Assembly (NCBI GenBank): GCA_009746045.1
Contig: RPFO01000022.1
Coordinates: 3,944,622-4,006,621 of the forward strand
Reading direction: 5' to 3'
From: Mesostigma viride
Lineage: Eukaryota; Streptophyta; Mesostigmatophyceae; Mesostigmatales; Mesostigmataceae
Length of the DNA stretch: 62,000 nucleotides
Each line of letters starts with the position of its first letter. The stretch's first letter is position 1. Of this stretch, positions 1 through 17,440 are shown piece after piece. The notes below the pieces were generated by a model, which saw only the letters and a program-made list of their open reading frames with translations, ran no database searches and had not been told where the DNA came from. The translations under genes and the position numbers were made by a program.

Positions 1-292
1 TTGTATTTGTATTTGTATTTGTATTTGTATTTGTATTTGTATTTGTATTTGTATTTGTATTTGTATTTGTATTTGTATTTGTATTTGTATTTGTATTTGT
101 ATTTGTATTTGTATTTGTATTTGTATTTGTATTTGTATTTGTATTTGTATTTGTATTTGTATTTGTATTTGTATTTGTATTTGTATTTGTATTTGTATTT
201 GTATTTGTATTTGTATTTGTATTTGTATTTTCATTTTCATTTTCATTTTCATTTTCATTTTCATTTTCATTTTCATTTTCATTTTCTCACTA
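1..292. repeat. (TTTGTA)n then (TTTTCA)n microsatellite
   Basis: About 38 TTTGTA hexamers are followed from about 229 by about 10 TTTTCA hexamers. The array lies just upstream of the first visible PRPF4B exon, so it is probably intronic. The open frame through it is a by-product of the 6-bp period. Confidence 0.95.
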
Positions 293-356
293 CCATGCTC
301 TCGCTGCCGTGTATTTGCCATGGCGGCGGTTTATTTCCTTTCCCTTGGATGTCCAG

Positions 357-7379
<7,023 letters not shown>

Positions 7380-8132
7380 CGACGCTCTGCTGAGAGCCCT
7401 GCTCTCAAAACTTGAATCACTACTAATGCGACCCCGTTGGGGAGCCACTGCGGCCATGCCGGTTGTGCATGGCCGCCCGAGGCATGTAATAACAGTCGAG
7501 TGCTGTTCTCAAAGCGGAGGCTTCACTTGGATAGGTAACACTGGCGCAGGTTTGTCAGCGTGTTTGTCGCATGTAGGCCCCTCCGCCCGTGGCCATGCAC
7601 GGCAAGAAGCTGGGGGCCACATAGCATGGACTTCTCCGCGAAAGGCTAGGCAACCTGGGACCTGTGCTATCAATCCTCTAGAGGAAGAACGAGTTCACGC
7701 CCGGGCAGCCTGGAGCCGGCCCGGATTACCAGTGATCTGGAGCTGCTGATGACTCGCAAAGAGAAATGGCAGGAGATCATGCAGGCTACATGCACCCCCC
7801 TCTCGGTATTAGAAGGGGATCGAGACGCGTGTGACAACATATGGTTCGGGCCGGGGTGCCCGCAACCCTACAACATAGAGGTTAGAACTTTAAATAACTA
7901 CACGTGCTCCCGTTGGGAAGTCGTGGAGCAGAATAACACATCAATTAGGCTTGACCAGCGCAGATGCATAATTAGATTCAATTATTTCATCCCTGGTTAG
8001 GTGTTGATTTGCAACCCTGAAGTTTATCCCGCCATATAAAACACACTGCTTGGGCTCCACTTTCGTAGCGGAATGTTGGTAAGTAATTCGACCTCGATCT
8101 TTCCTTGGCCAGAACATAATGCACCATGTTTA
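7380..8132. other. Intergenic; one LINE 3' end on the minus strand
   Basis: No gene was recognised. Around 7890-7932 is the hairpin family B signature (CGTGCTCCCGTTGGG, GGAGCA) with the AT-rich tail TTTAAATAA on its left. This is the 3' end of a minus-strand LINE copy. Confidence 0.6.
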
Positions 8133-8152
8133 CGAGGTAGCCATGGCTGACG

Positions 8153-8618
8153 ACATTTGTAGGACACCTTGCCCGCACCAGCCAGGTCGACACCACCCTT
8201 GGTCTGGCCGGCCCCCAGCGGCTTGGACAGCCAGGGCGGCACATTCTGACCTGGCCTGGCCCCAAGGACATTCCCAAAAGGGTAGGGAAACCTGTCACCA
8301 ACTACGTTCAGATGTTGCTGGACGACCTAGTGGTCCCAGCCCAGTTTGAGCACCGCATCCACTCTCTCTCCCGTCTTTGGACTGCCATGCAGGACAAGAC
8401 GCGGTGGAAGAAGATTGTCAAGGCGCACACGCCCGACCCTGTGGGCAAGCCACCTCCCCCCAAGCGGAGGAGGCGTTTTGATGAGTAGTGTAGTTAGGAT
8501 TTTCTAGATAGAGTTAGGATAGTTCGATCACGCGGCTTCCTCCACCCCATCCATCATGAAATATGTGCTACATGACCTCCCCACGGAGGCATGTTATAAT
8601 TTAATTTAATTTAATTTA
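8153..8618 (+). mobile_element. 5'-truncated LINE (family A) insertion with ORF2 C-terminus
   Basis: The insert is bounded by a 10-bp target duplication ATGGCTGACG (8143-8152 and 8619-8628). The paralogue at 44098 has the uninterrupted site. An intact reading frame runs 8153-8488: 111 codons of an ORF2 C-terminus containing MQDKTRWKKIV and ending KPPPPKRRRRFDE. It is followed by a 3' UTR with CTCCCCACGGAG and a (TTTAA)n tail. Confidence 0.9.
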
Positions 8619-8790
8619 ATGGCTGACGGCGGAGCTCATAACTTTGACGTTTGCCGGCACCAAATTCGGCCGTGAATATCACAATCGCTTCATCTTTCTA
8701 AGACGCACACCCTGATATATTTTCCCGAAGCTATCACGCAATATTATGGCGGGCGAGCGCTCGTCTACGCAACGCAGCCTGGCGGCTACG

Positions 8791-8911
8791 ATAATAATAA
8801 TAATAATAAGCACGTGACTGCGTCACGTGGGTGCCTTAATACAGAGTAAAGGAACCTTCAACCCTATATACACAACGAGGAGGGAGGGCGTCCTAGCTTC
8901 TCTCACTGCCC
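8791..8911 (-). mobile_element. 121-bp LINE 3' end (family C-like) insertion
   Basis: The insert is flanked by GGCGGCTACG (8781-8790) and GGCGGCTGCG (8912-8921), a 10-bp duplication with one difference. The other ORF1-only copy has a single site. On the minus strand it carries CACGTGACGCAGTCACGTG followed by a (TTA)n tail, and it matches 11238-11345. Confidence 0.85.
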
Positions 8912-11019
8912 GGCGGCTGCGATGAGCCATGAAAATACGCCTGCAGCTCCGGCTGTAGTTCCGCCCGGCCTAGCAGGCAGCGGTGACACTAGCTACTCAA
9001 GTGTTAGTAGTCCACTCGGCTCCCCCTGCATCTTCTACAGGGACTACGCCTCGCTTTAATATTCATGAGCTGTATATGGCCGGGCACCTCCATCTCCACA
9101 GCCTTAACCGCCTCATTCATCCCGACAGCACCCGGATGAGCACGTACCAACTTTCTGTTCGGTTGCCCCCGGCCCCAACTCCAGCACATCATTCTCTGCT
9201 CCCTCCTCATGCGCTCTGACGGCGATTTCTGGGCTCATTCCATTTCCGAATCCATCGACTTTGACGCCAGCCAGCCCGGCTTTTTTGACAAGCTCAACCC
9301 CGACAAGATCCTGAGCTACGTGATTTTCGGATCGTTTGCCTCGCTTCTCGAGATGTGCAAGCAACTCTTCCATCAGGGCCGCCTCACCAATGCTTTCCAG
9401 AGACGCACCCACACCTTCAACCAAATCCTCCAATGCCGCCGCCCCGGCCCACCTAAGGTAGCTGAAGTTCAGCTACGTGTCCTTTTCTCCCTCCTTGGCC
9501 GCTCCCTCGAGGAGCTTTGGCCCCCCACGCCCCTCACCACCACCTTAACTGAATCCTCCATCCGCTCACTCCTCAAGGAGGCCCTCGAGCAGCACGTGGC
9601 CCCCATCGCTGCAGATGTGGTGGCCATGGGCAGCACGCTGGCTGCCGAGCTTCCCCTCCTCTCGACACCATCTCCACCGCCACCTCCACCCTCCTCGCCT
9701 CCTCCACCGCCACCACCCCCACCTCCGGCGCCATCACCGCCCAACTCCGCAACATCAACCAGCGTCTTAAGGACAATGCCATCGCTATCGAGGTCCTGCA
9801 GAACGTCACCGCAGGCCTCACCGCCCAGGCGGTGAAGGACATTGCCGCCAAGCCAGCCCCTGCTGGCCTGGCCGGCGATGCTCCTCCCATCACGACCTGG
9901 GCGGACATGCTTAAGCAACATACCAAACTCCACCACCTCCACCGTCGCAGCCCAGCTCCAGCGGCAGACGCTTGACCTCCGCGAGGAGGCCGAGCTCGCC
10001 AAGCGCAGCCTCAACACCATCCTCAAGAACTTCGACATGGAGCAAGGTGAGAATTCCGAGAAGCTTGCACGTGCGTTTGAGAGCAAATCCTTGCACGCAT
10101 GGGCCTCCTTGGTGAGATTAAGCTGACCGCCCACCGCCTCCCCCGCGCGCGGGGTAAGGCAGGGGCGCCTCCGCTTCTTCTCATCTTTGAGAGCCCAGCG
10201 GACAAGATTTCGTTTCTCAGATGCCGCAAGCGGCTCGAGAAGACTCCCTTCACCGTGGACGACGACTTGATCGACCCTGGCGCAGCAACAACGGCGACGG
10301 GAGCTATGGCCGACCTACCTCCAGCTCCGGCAGACCAAGGCGGGCCGGTGTACTAGCTGGAAGGGGGCGGCCATCTACGTCGGCCACAAGCCCTGGCACG
10401 CGACCCCCTCGACGTACCACCGCAGCCCCAGCGACTCCAGAAGCCCCAGCCTTAGCAGGGAAATACAGCAGCAGTAGTGTAGAATAGTTAGACAGTGGCC
10501 TTGTACATGCCCGCCTACTACAGGCACTATACCAGCTGAGGCCTAGCATTTTTAGTCATGTACATGTGTCGGCCTATGATGAGCCACCCTCCAGATGATG
10601 CCTAGCTTTATTTTACTATGCAGTGCCCATGCAGGCAGTCACTCTCTGCTGAGAAGCCATGCCCTGGCTCTTGTATAGCCATGATGATCTTCCCCGGCCA
10701 CATGACATGCATGCTCCCCCTTAGCTGGGCATAGCGTGATAGATCATGAGGGTGCAGGTGCCCTGGTGCACCTAGAGCAAGGGTAGCTTACATTCCCACC
10801 CTTGCATGAAGTAGCCTAGAATGTATATGGCCATATGCCCCTTCTCAGGGATATGTGCTACAGATACTCCCAACGGAGTTACATGTTCCTAATTAATTAA
10901 TTAATTAATTATGGTACCTATTACATGTTTGTATTGCACCCACGTACAGTGTTGCGCCTCGGCACGTACCATGCTGTGGAGAGAGCGCTCTGTGGCCTGC
11001 CCACTTTGCGGCAGCTTGA

Positions 11020-11240
11020 GATAAGCTAGGGCGCCCTGTGGGGGCTCCAAGTCTGTGGGGGCTCCGCGTGTGACCGCGTATAGCATTCATAGCGATTCGG
11101 GCCGTGGTGCCCACGTAACTCTGTAACTAGGACCTAGATAGCTTACACCATCCATTCCATCCTATGTTCTCCTCCCACTGAGGACTTATGCTCACGTGAC
11201 GCAGTCACGAGTCTTTTTTAATTAATTAATTATTATAGGG
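11020..11240 (+). mobile_element. LINE 3' end, family C
   Basis: About 220 bp matches the minus-strand copy at 46548-46760. It ends with the hairpin CTCACGTGACGCAGTCACGAG-like sequence and the tail TTTTTTAATTAATTAATTAT. Confidence 0.8.
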
Positions 11241-11582
11241 CGCCCTCCCTCATGCAGGACTTCTCATTGTGTATAGGGGTTGAAGGTTCCTTAGAACTTT
11301 ACTCTGTATTGGCACCCACGTGATGCAGTCACGTGCTTATTCGCATCGGTTCGCATACCTCGAGGGTTTTATAATGCTCCACGGCTCCCCAATATGCAGG
11401 ACAACGTGTATAATGAATGGATGAATGAATGAATGAATGAATGAATGAATGAATGAATGAATGAATGAATGAATGAATGAATGAATGAATGAATGAATGA
11501 ATGAATGAATGAATGAATGAATGAATGAATGAATGAATGAATGAATGAATGAATGAATGAATGAATGAATGAATGAATGAAT
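11238..11582 (+). mobile_element. Stacked LINE 3' ends with an expanded (ATGA)n tail
   Basis: 11238-11345 matches the insert at 8791-8911 and ends in CACGTGATGCAGTCACGTG. It is followed by a family B hairpin (TGCTCCACGGCTCCCCAA, 11373-11390). From about 11411 to 11582 runs a nearly pure GAAT/ATGA array of about 40 units in the position of the retrotransposon tail. Confidence 0.8.
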
Positions 11583-13296
11583 TAGGGGCAATGCCGCACT
11601 ATAATATAAGGGCCAAGCCTGCTTCTACCTGTCAGTTATTGTACAATATACATCACTTTGACAGCCAGCTGGGCAGGCTTCAAGGCAGGAAATGCTAAAA
11701 ATGCTGACCAAGCATGCCAGTTCGTGCTAGTCAGTTTAAAAGATTGCCAACACCCTGTACAAGAAAAAGTCATGCACCCTCCTCAAGATGACAGTATTTC
11801 AGCTCAGTTGAGGCCAGCTGGGTGTTGCCATGCAGGGCCAGGAAGTGAGTCAAGTGCAGTCTGGAATGCGCCGTGCACGACCAAGTCGCCAAGTCTGCTA
11901 GGCTGCTCAGTCAGGTCAGACTGCATGGTGAGCTGACAGCTCGTAGGCGCTTCCAGCTGACTTGTGTGGGCTTAGACGTAAACACGGTGCTGCCCGGGAC
12001 CCTGCACATGCATTTGTTATATTCAGGTTAGCAGTCGGGCTGAGATAGCCCAGCATTCCCTCCAGCGCGGCCGTCTGACAATAACAACCGCAGCTGGACG
12101 CACTGCCATCGTGCAATTAGTTCGGTAATCGTAGCGTAGCGCCGAAACGGTCCGTCCCATGGGCGTAATTGTCCGCCCCATTAACATACAAATTAAATAT
12201 ACACCTGGCGCGTCTCCGCTGTGCTCAGGGTCATCTGCCCAAGAGGCGCAGGATCAACTCAGGGTGTGCCGTCCAGCCCGTCCTGCTGTGCTAGCTAGCT
12301 CGAGGGAATCTGCCCAAGAGGCGCTTGATGGAGTGCGTGCCGCCCCGCTGGATCCATCGCTGCACGGTCCGTACGGACCGCGCGCGGACGGACCTCACGC
12401 GATTCATGATTATCATGCACAGCGCGTCGATGGAGACAGACGAATTACAACGACGGGTCCCACTCGACCTCACAGCGGACTGGCTCAGATCAGTCCCTGA
12501 TTCGTTAAAGTAGTGCTGGCACCCGCTCCATCCTTCGGCGCTCTGTTAGATATCTCCGCACACAACTCGCGTGCGCCACAAGCAGATCGAGGCAGAGCGC
12601 ACGCTAGTAGCGCTTCGACGTGACTCGGACCTCGACCACGCAATGATTATGCTTGCAGCGATCTTGAGAGTAGCATGTACAGGTCTATCCACGACCCGGG
12701 CCGCGGTCAAGGCCTTGGCTGGTCGCATGTCTGCAGCAGCACCATGCAGCCGGCAGGTACCCTTGGTGAGCCACCCCTGCAACGGGTGCCACTGTAGGTG
12801 CGGCGCCAGCAGGCACGGGGGTTGCCTGCGTCGCACACTGGAAACGCGAGATTCAACAGCCAGCCTTGATGGGGGTTGCTTGGCGAGGCCGTAGGCTGGC
12901 TGTATATTCGGGGTGGCCTTGCAAAGCGTTCGCCCGCGTACGGGAGCGTCGCATCCTGGGGTGCTGCTGTCAAGTATAACCACACTGACAGCGCTGAGCC
13001 ACGCACCCATGATGTACTCGACGATGAAAAGCGAGGAAAGCTAATAATAGCTCGTTAGGAATATTACATACAACGCCCGAGTCATGCCGACATCAGGGAG
13101 TCGTTGGCTGCTGAGCAGTCTCGCGCTTGGGGGATGCCGACAACTTCACAACCTGGATGCGCCGAGAAGAAGAATCTTTGAAGCTTGAAGGCGCAAGAAT
13201 AAAGAAAGGCGCCCCCTGGTCCTGTCAGCGCTGCTGTGCGCGAGTGAGGGAGGAGACCCGCACGCAAGGCCACTCTTTCAAGACTGGCGCGAAGCT
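11583..13296. other. Intergenic, no gene recognised
   Basis: Short ORFs on both strands (for example 12159-12500 and 12546-13010) show no family motif, no splice chain and overlap each other. A small perfect palindrome, GGTCCGTACGGACC, lies near 12364. I see no other structure. Confidence 0.5.
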
Positions 13297-13875
13297 TCAA
13301 CCATGGATGCCCAGCGTGCTCTGCAGCCACTGGGCAATCTCTGGGTCTTTGGCCATGGCAGACTCGAGGACCTTTGTCTGGGTCTCAGGAATGACATAGT
13401 CGCCCGATTCGTAAAAATTGCAACTGCAGGGATGGTTATCGCACCCGCTGAAGACAAAGTGTACGCTCTCCTTGGCAGAATTCAACTCGGCGGCTACGAC
13501 GCTTTCCCGGAGCGCCTCAATCAGTGCCGCCAGCGCACTGGCAGGCAGGTTCAACCTTTTCATTGCGTCCATCAGTTGCGGGATGTCGACCAGCTGCAGC
13601 GCGTGCAGATCATCCAAAGCGTCAATCCTCTGAGACCTCGGGGACCTCGGAGAAAACTGCGATAGATCTTTTGGTGACAACGGGCTGGCGGGAGCGCGCG
13701 GGCTGCCGAGGGCCCGCGGGCTGCCAACTGGACTGCCGGCCCCGTGCTCATGCCTCGGGCGATCGGTGGTGGAGACGTTATCGGTGCTGCTACGGCATGC
13801 CTGTGTCGAAGAACGAGACAATGCATAGTAATGCCGCAACGTGAATGCCAGAACGCGGAGTGAGGCTACCGACAC
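13297..13875 (-). CDS. Unrecognised protein, probable 3'-terminal exon
   Basis: An open frame of about 190 codons ends at the TAG complement near 13297. I do not recognise the family. From its N-terminal side it has a Ser/Pro/Arg-rich stretch with repeated SPRA-like words (a probable disordered or phosphorylated linker). Then comes an amphipathic helical part (IDALDDLHALQLVDIPQLMD), then a segment with a compact CxxxPCSCxF cysteine cluster, and a helical end with WLQSTLGIHG. It begins with a non-ATG codon directly after an in-frame stop, so the true start is either an internal ATG or an upstream exon. A GTAG near 13866 could be an acceptor. An open stretch at about 14030-14195 with a GTAAGC donor could be an upstream exon, but the phase did not fit. 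Expression is unproven. Confidence 0.4.
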   Translation of the reverse strand: MSVASLRVLAFTLRHYYALSRSSTQACRSSTDNVSTTDRPRHEHGAGSPVGSPRALGSPRAPASPLSPKDLSQFSPRSPRSQRIDALDDLHALQLVDIPQLMDAMKRLNLPASALAALIEALRESVVAAELNSAKESVHFVFSGCDNHPCSCNFYESGDYVIPETQTKVLESAMAKDPEIAQWLQSTLGIHG

Positions 13876-14607
13876 CAGTCAAGTCCAGCAGGGAAACGTC
13901 TCTTCAGGCGCGGGTCAGAGTGAAGGACAAAAATCAATATTAACTAATTAGGGGCACATCGAGGGACAAAATGATGATAATTATGGTCCATGCAGTTCGA
14001 GACAAACGGTTCTAAGCTTACCACAGCGTACTCAGTTTCTTTCCCCGTCAATGCTAGCAGCTGCACGAACGACCGGAGCACCGCAACCTCTCTGAACGAC
14101 GCCAGCGGACAGCTCTTCGTCGGCAGCTGGGGCGCGCGCGACCGAGCACTTGACAGAAAATGCGGCATTCGCAGAATTCTTCTGAACCTCGACATTAGTA
14201 TTAAAGGTGACGTGATCGAAAATGGTGATGGTGCTGAATATGCTTCCAGTTACTGTAGCTCAACCCGGCGGTGAGGACTCAGGGAGAGGAGTATGAATTA
14301 GCGCTGATCCTTGCATGAAGGAGCAGAACACGTGAGAACGTTTGCACTCGCGACGTTTGAAGTTCCTTCATCTCACCAAAAGATGCTACGTGGAGAGACA
14401 TAGGGCACCGACGCCAGTCAACCACTCCGTCTGACCAACATTTGGCCTTACTGCGCTGAATTTTCAAGAAGCAGGACTTCAGTTCACTGAGTTCAGTTCA
14501 GTTTATCCCACAGTATTCCCACGCCGGTTGTTCCCGTGTCCGACAGCAGCAGGAGAGTGGCTGACATAATGCAGAGGTATTTTGGACCAGACCTGAATGT
14601 GTTGTTG

Positions 14608-14855
14608 CGTTCAGTTGACTGAATTGCATGTGCTGTTACTGCGGTAGGTGCCTAGGTGGAGTGTGAACTGTCCGTCTGGCTCAGACCGTATTGAGGACAA
14701 GTCAGCATGTCGACAGTTGGGAACAGTGGTCTTGTGCGTTAAGTTGACTGAATTGCATGTGCTGTTACTGCGGTAGGTGGAGTGTGAACTGTCCGTCTGG
14801 CTCAGACCATATTGAGGACAAGTCAGCATGTCGACAGTTGGGAACAGTGGTCTTT
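14608..14855. repeat. Tandem duplication of about 120 bp
   Basis: The block containing GTTGACTGAATTGCATGTGC, GTCCGTCTGGCTCAGACC and CATGTCGACAGTTGGGAACA occurs twice in direct orientation, with a small internal length difference. Confidence 0.9.
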
Positions 14856-14936
14856 CTTATTACCTAATGTGGCGGAATGTAGCTGGATGATCCTAGAATG
14901 TTCAAGCCAGTTCTTGCCAACCCTTGCCTATGTTTC

Positions 14937-15014
14937 TCACCGTGTACGGCCTTATAAGCTTCGCCAATTCTGGCGAACCTAACGGTTCTTCCGAAAATTG
15001 GCTCCGCCTGATAA
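14937..15014. repeat. Foldback-element end, also at 51698-51782
   Basis: Near-identical to 51698-51782, including the internal palindrome TTCGCCAATTCTGGCGAA and ATTGGCTCCGCC. An inverted, diverged copy is at 51297-51350. This is probably one end of a small non-autonomous element. Confidence 0.7.
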
Positions 15015-15382
15015 TGACTGTAAGCACTAAGCACTGGATTGCATGATTAGCATCGTGCGTGAATACCGGTAGCATGATTAGCATCGTACATTGAGCAGCT
15101 GGCACGGTGCTACAGAGAGAGAGGACAACCCCGAGAATCTGGATATGGTTTTTCTTCGGAAGTGAACTCGTCATGACACAGCTGTAGATCGGGCGAATAA
15201 TTTTTTTGTCGCTAGTTCCTTCTTGGTGTGGTTACTTCATGGCAGCATCTTGCCGTCCATGTTGCACAGGGCTCGTTTTGCGCAGACGAAACTCTGTTAT
15301 CGAAAATAGAATGCTTACTACTCGCGACTTGACATGCCCATAGCCTGGAATGCCGTGGCTATGTGGTCAAAACTAGAAAGCC

Positions 15383-16375
15383 ATGCACTTCCTTCCCACG
15401 TTTGCCGTTTTGGCACTTGTAGCGCGATTGGTAGAGACCAAAGGCAACTGCGGTGTATTGTTAACTGGTCCTGCATGCAAAGATAGCATAGGCGACCATC
15501 CGTCTTGCATTGACGGGGCATTCAAGGGCAGCTGGTTGACGCTGGACCAGAGGAGCGTCGCTGGCAACAGCCCCGACAAATGGGTCGCTGGGGAGGATTT
15601 TCCGAAAGAAATCGTACATTCTCTTCCGCCTCACGACGTCTTTGGGGGCGCACCTTCTCTAGTGCCGTCGTGCGCCCTGGTGTCCAGTAGCAGCGCCTTG
15701 AAAGGCCGCAAGCTTGGGCGACAAATCGACGGGCATGACCTGATCATGCGGATAAACCAGGCCCCGACCAAGGGGTTCGAGCAAGATGTAGGCTCCCGCA
15801 CTGATCTCCGTTGGACGGCGGCGGCTTTCCAGGGCTTTCGGGAAAATCCCGGGGAAGCCGTGGTGGCCAAGTGGTGCGCCCAAGGCCCGCATTGCGGCAT
15901 GGGAGAGGAGCTGCGCTTCCTCAACGCCAAGAAGGTCCACGCGCTCAACCCTGCGTTCCTCGAGTACGTGAACAACCGGGTGTTCCGCACCGCCAAGGTG
16001 AACCCGACCTCTGGTTTTGCGGCCCTGCTATTCCTGATGCACCGATGCCAGCAGGTAACCGCGTACGGGTTCCAGGGCAGCCGCCTCAAGGACTGGTACT
16101 ACCAGCCTGCAGGGACCAAGCAGCCCCCCAAGGAGAAATGGTTAAGGGAGAAGTACTGGGAAGTTGATGAGTGGACGTATGCGTCTGCCAGCAGCAAGCA
16201 GCGGGCCCAGGCGCCCAAATCAGGGGCCAGCACGCTGGGCCTCTCTCACGCTGGCGTCGGGGGCGGGCACAAGTCTGCGATAAGGGGCCCCCGCCGGCGG
16301 CTGTTGCACGAGGTCGAGATCGAGCGGCGCTGCATGACGGACCTCGCCAAGGCAAAGCTGATTCGGCTCGTGTGA
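15383..16375 (+). CDS. GT29 sialyltransferase-like glycosyltransferase
   Basis: A single uninterrupted frame of 330 residues starts at ATG 15383 and ends with TGA. The family transfers sialic acid from CMP-sialic acid to glycans in the Golgi, as type II membrane proteins. The N-terminus MHFLPTFAVLALVARL is a short hydrophobic signal or anchor. All four family motifs are visible: motif L at about 96-143 (CALVSSSSALKGRKLG, then DVGSRTD), motif S at about 206-229 (NPTSGFAALLFLMHRC, then YGF), motif III as WYY at 238-240 and motif VS as HEVEIE (H309, E314). The region between motifs III and VS has a Gly/Ser/Lys-rich insertion of about 40 residues. Green algae have such genes, but a sialic-acid substrate is not established for them, so donor and acceptor are unknown. 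The gene lacks introns among very intron-rich neighbours. Confidence 0.9.
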   Translation: MHFLPTFAVLALVARLVETKGNCGVLLTGPACKDSIGDHPSCIDGAFKGSWLTLDQRSVAGNSPDKWVAGEDFPKEIVHSLPPHDVFGGAPSLVPSCALVSSSSALKGRKLGRQIDGHDLIMRINQAPTKGFEQDVGSRTDLRWTAAAFQGFRENPGEAVVAKWCAQGPHCGMGEELRFLNAKKVHALNPAFLEYVNNRVFRTAKVNPTSGFAALLFLMHRCQQVTAYGFQGSRLKDWYYQPAGTKQPPKEKWLREKYWEVDEWTYASASSKQRAQAPKSGASTLGLSHAGVGGGHKSAIRGPRRRLLHEVEIERRCMTDLAKAKLIRLV

Positions 16376-17030
16376 GCAGTGCACGAAGGGGAACTTGTCT
16401 AGAAAGGGTGTGTGGAAAGCCTGGGGTGTGGAAAGGGGTTGCAAAAAGGGGATGCAGACAGGGGACGTAGAAAGGGCATGCCTGGTGTTGTTGGTGATGA
16501 TTCACACATGAAAAGCGGGTATACGTATGTCAATGAGACATCCGTATGTCATTGTGTTGGCAATATTCCATGTACGTGATCGAAGCAGCCTGTACAGGCC
16601 ACTTGTCCAGCCTAGCAGGAATAATGAACTCCATAATGCTGTGCTTTCCAGTGCTAACTACACAAGTGTACATATTATGATCATCATCCACCTAGACATT
16701 TCATAAATGCATGCGCATGGGCTCTTCATTTTCCCAATTCTATAGTAGTATAGTATACATGACTCTGGTTGTCACCGGCCCGGTTTTGAGGAGCACTCTG
16801 TGGCCGGTCTGTGGGCCCTTCTTTTTTCGTTTTGGGTCGATGTATCTTGACTGGTACCCTGTGACGCCGACCCTTGGTTCTGCACATGCGGCATGCCCAT
16901 CTTTCCTGGTTTCTGGAGCACCAGTGTGTATATTTGAAGATCAACCATTTATAAACCTCGATTAATTTTAATTCTAAAATCGTGATTGCAGCTTATCGAG
17001 TATCTATCGATATACTTGTCTTCGTGTATG
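16376..17030. other. Intergenic, no gene recognised
   Basis: The start carries short GGGGTGTGGAAAG-type words after the sialyltransferase stop (16400-16450). A small ORF at 16711-16965 has no family features. Nothing else was seen. Confidence 0.5.
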
Positions 17031-17035
17031 TTAAG

Positions 17036-17425
17036 TGAGACAATATGTCAAGGAGACAACCAGGAGGCAGGCCAGAAATCGGGAGAATCGGGAGAATATG
17101 TGTGTAATTGTTCGATTTTTTCCTGGCCTTTTTAGTCCCCCCCCCCCCCCCCCTATAAACCTTTTTTGGTTTGTTACCATCGGTCTCCCTTCATGCAGGT
17201 CTTCCTACAGATAGCCACACGGCTCCCGAGGTCTTGGCGTCTTTCCTCTCAGACAACTACCCTAGCTAGTCGACTAAACACGGCGTTGGATCGCCATGCG
17301 TCCAGGAATAGTTGTCTGACTTAATATCAAAGAGACCTACCATGGTCCGGATTTTCCCGATTTCTGGCCTGAGCTTGTTGTCTCGATCTTTGGTATCAAA
17401 GAGACAACCAGCGCGGACAAGAATG
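17036..17425. mobile_element. GAGACAACC repeat family (MITE-like), several ends
   Basis: TGTCAAGGAGACAACCAG, then GCCAGAAATCGGGAGAAT, is near 17045. At 17325-17420 are an opposed arm (GATTTTCCCGATTTCTGGCC, then TTGTTGTCTC) and another TATCAAAGAGACAACCAGCG. The same word recurs at 19328, 30567, 31759 and 35318, and inverted near 20456 and 20560, so it is an interspersed inverted-repeat element. A poly-C tract of about 17 bp lies at 17137-17153. Confidence 0.7.
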
Positions 17426-17440
17426 TGGTTCTGTCAATAT

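Larger units (their letters stand above)
8133..10912 (+). mobile_element. ORF1-only LINE-like retroelement, copy 1 (interrupted)
   Basis: This is homologous to 44088-46052. It opens with ACGAGGTAGCCATGGCTGACG, then a 5' leader, a broken ORF1 (start near 8746, C-terminal part to about 10355), a 3' UTR of about 550 bp, the hairpin CTCCCAACGGAG and a TTAA-repeat tail. ORF1 has a Pro-rich linker, an alpha-helical segment (LDLREEAELAKRS) and a C-terminal Arg/Lys-rich fold, similar in layout to L1 ORF1 RNA-binding proteins (inference). No reverse transcriptase follows. Two insertions with target duplications (8153-8618 and 8791-8911) and frameshifts inactivate this copy. Confidence 0.8.

Noticed and set aside
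1-292. TTTGTA array as a telomere
   Set aside because: It does not match plant or algal telomere units (TTTAGGG, TTAGGG, TTTTAGGG) and continues into an internal gene.
15415-15445. Possible tRNA A-box-like words near TAGCGCGATTGGTAGAG
   Set aside because: No B box or cloverleaf fits, and the stretch codes for the start of the sialyltransferase-like protein.
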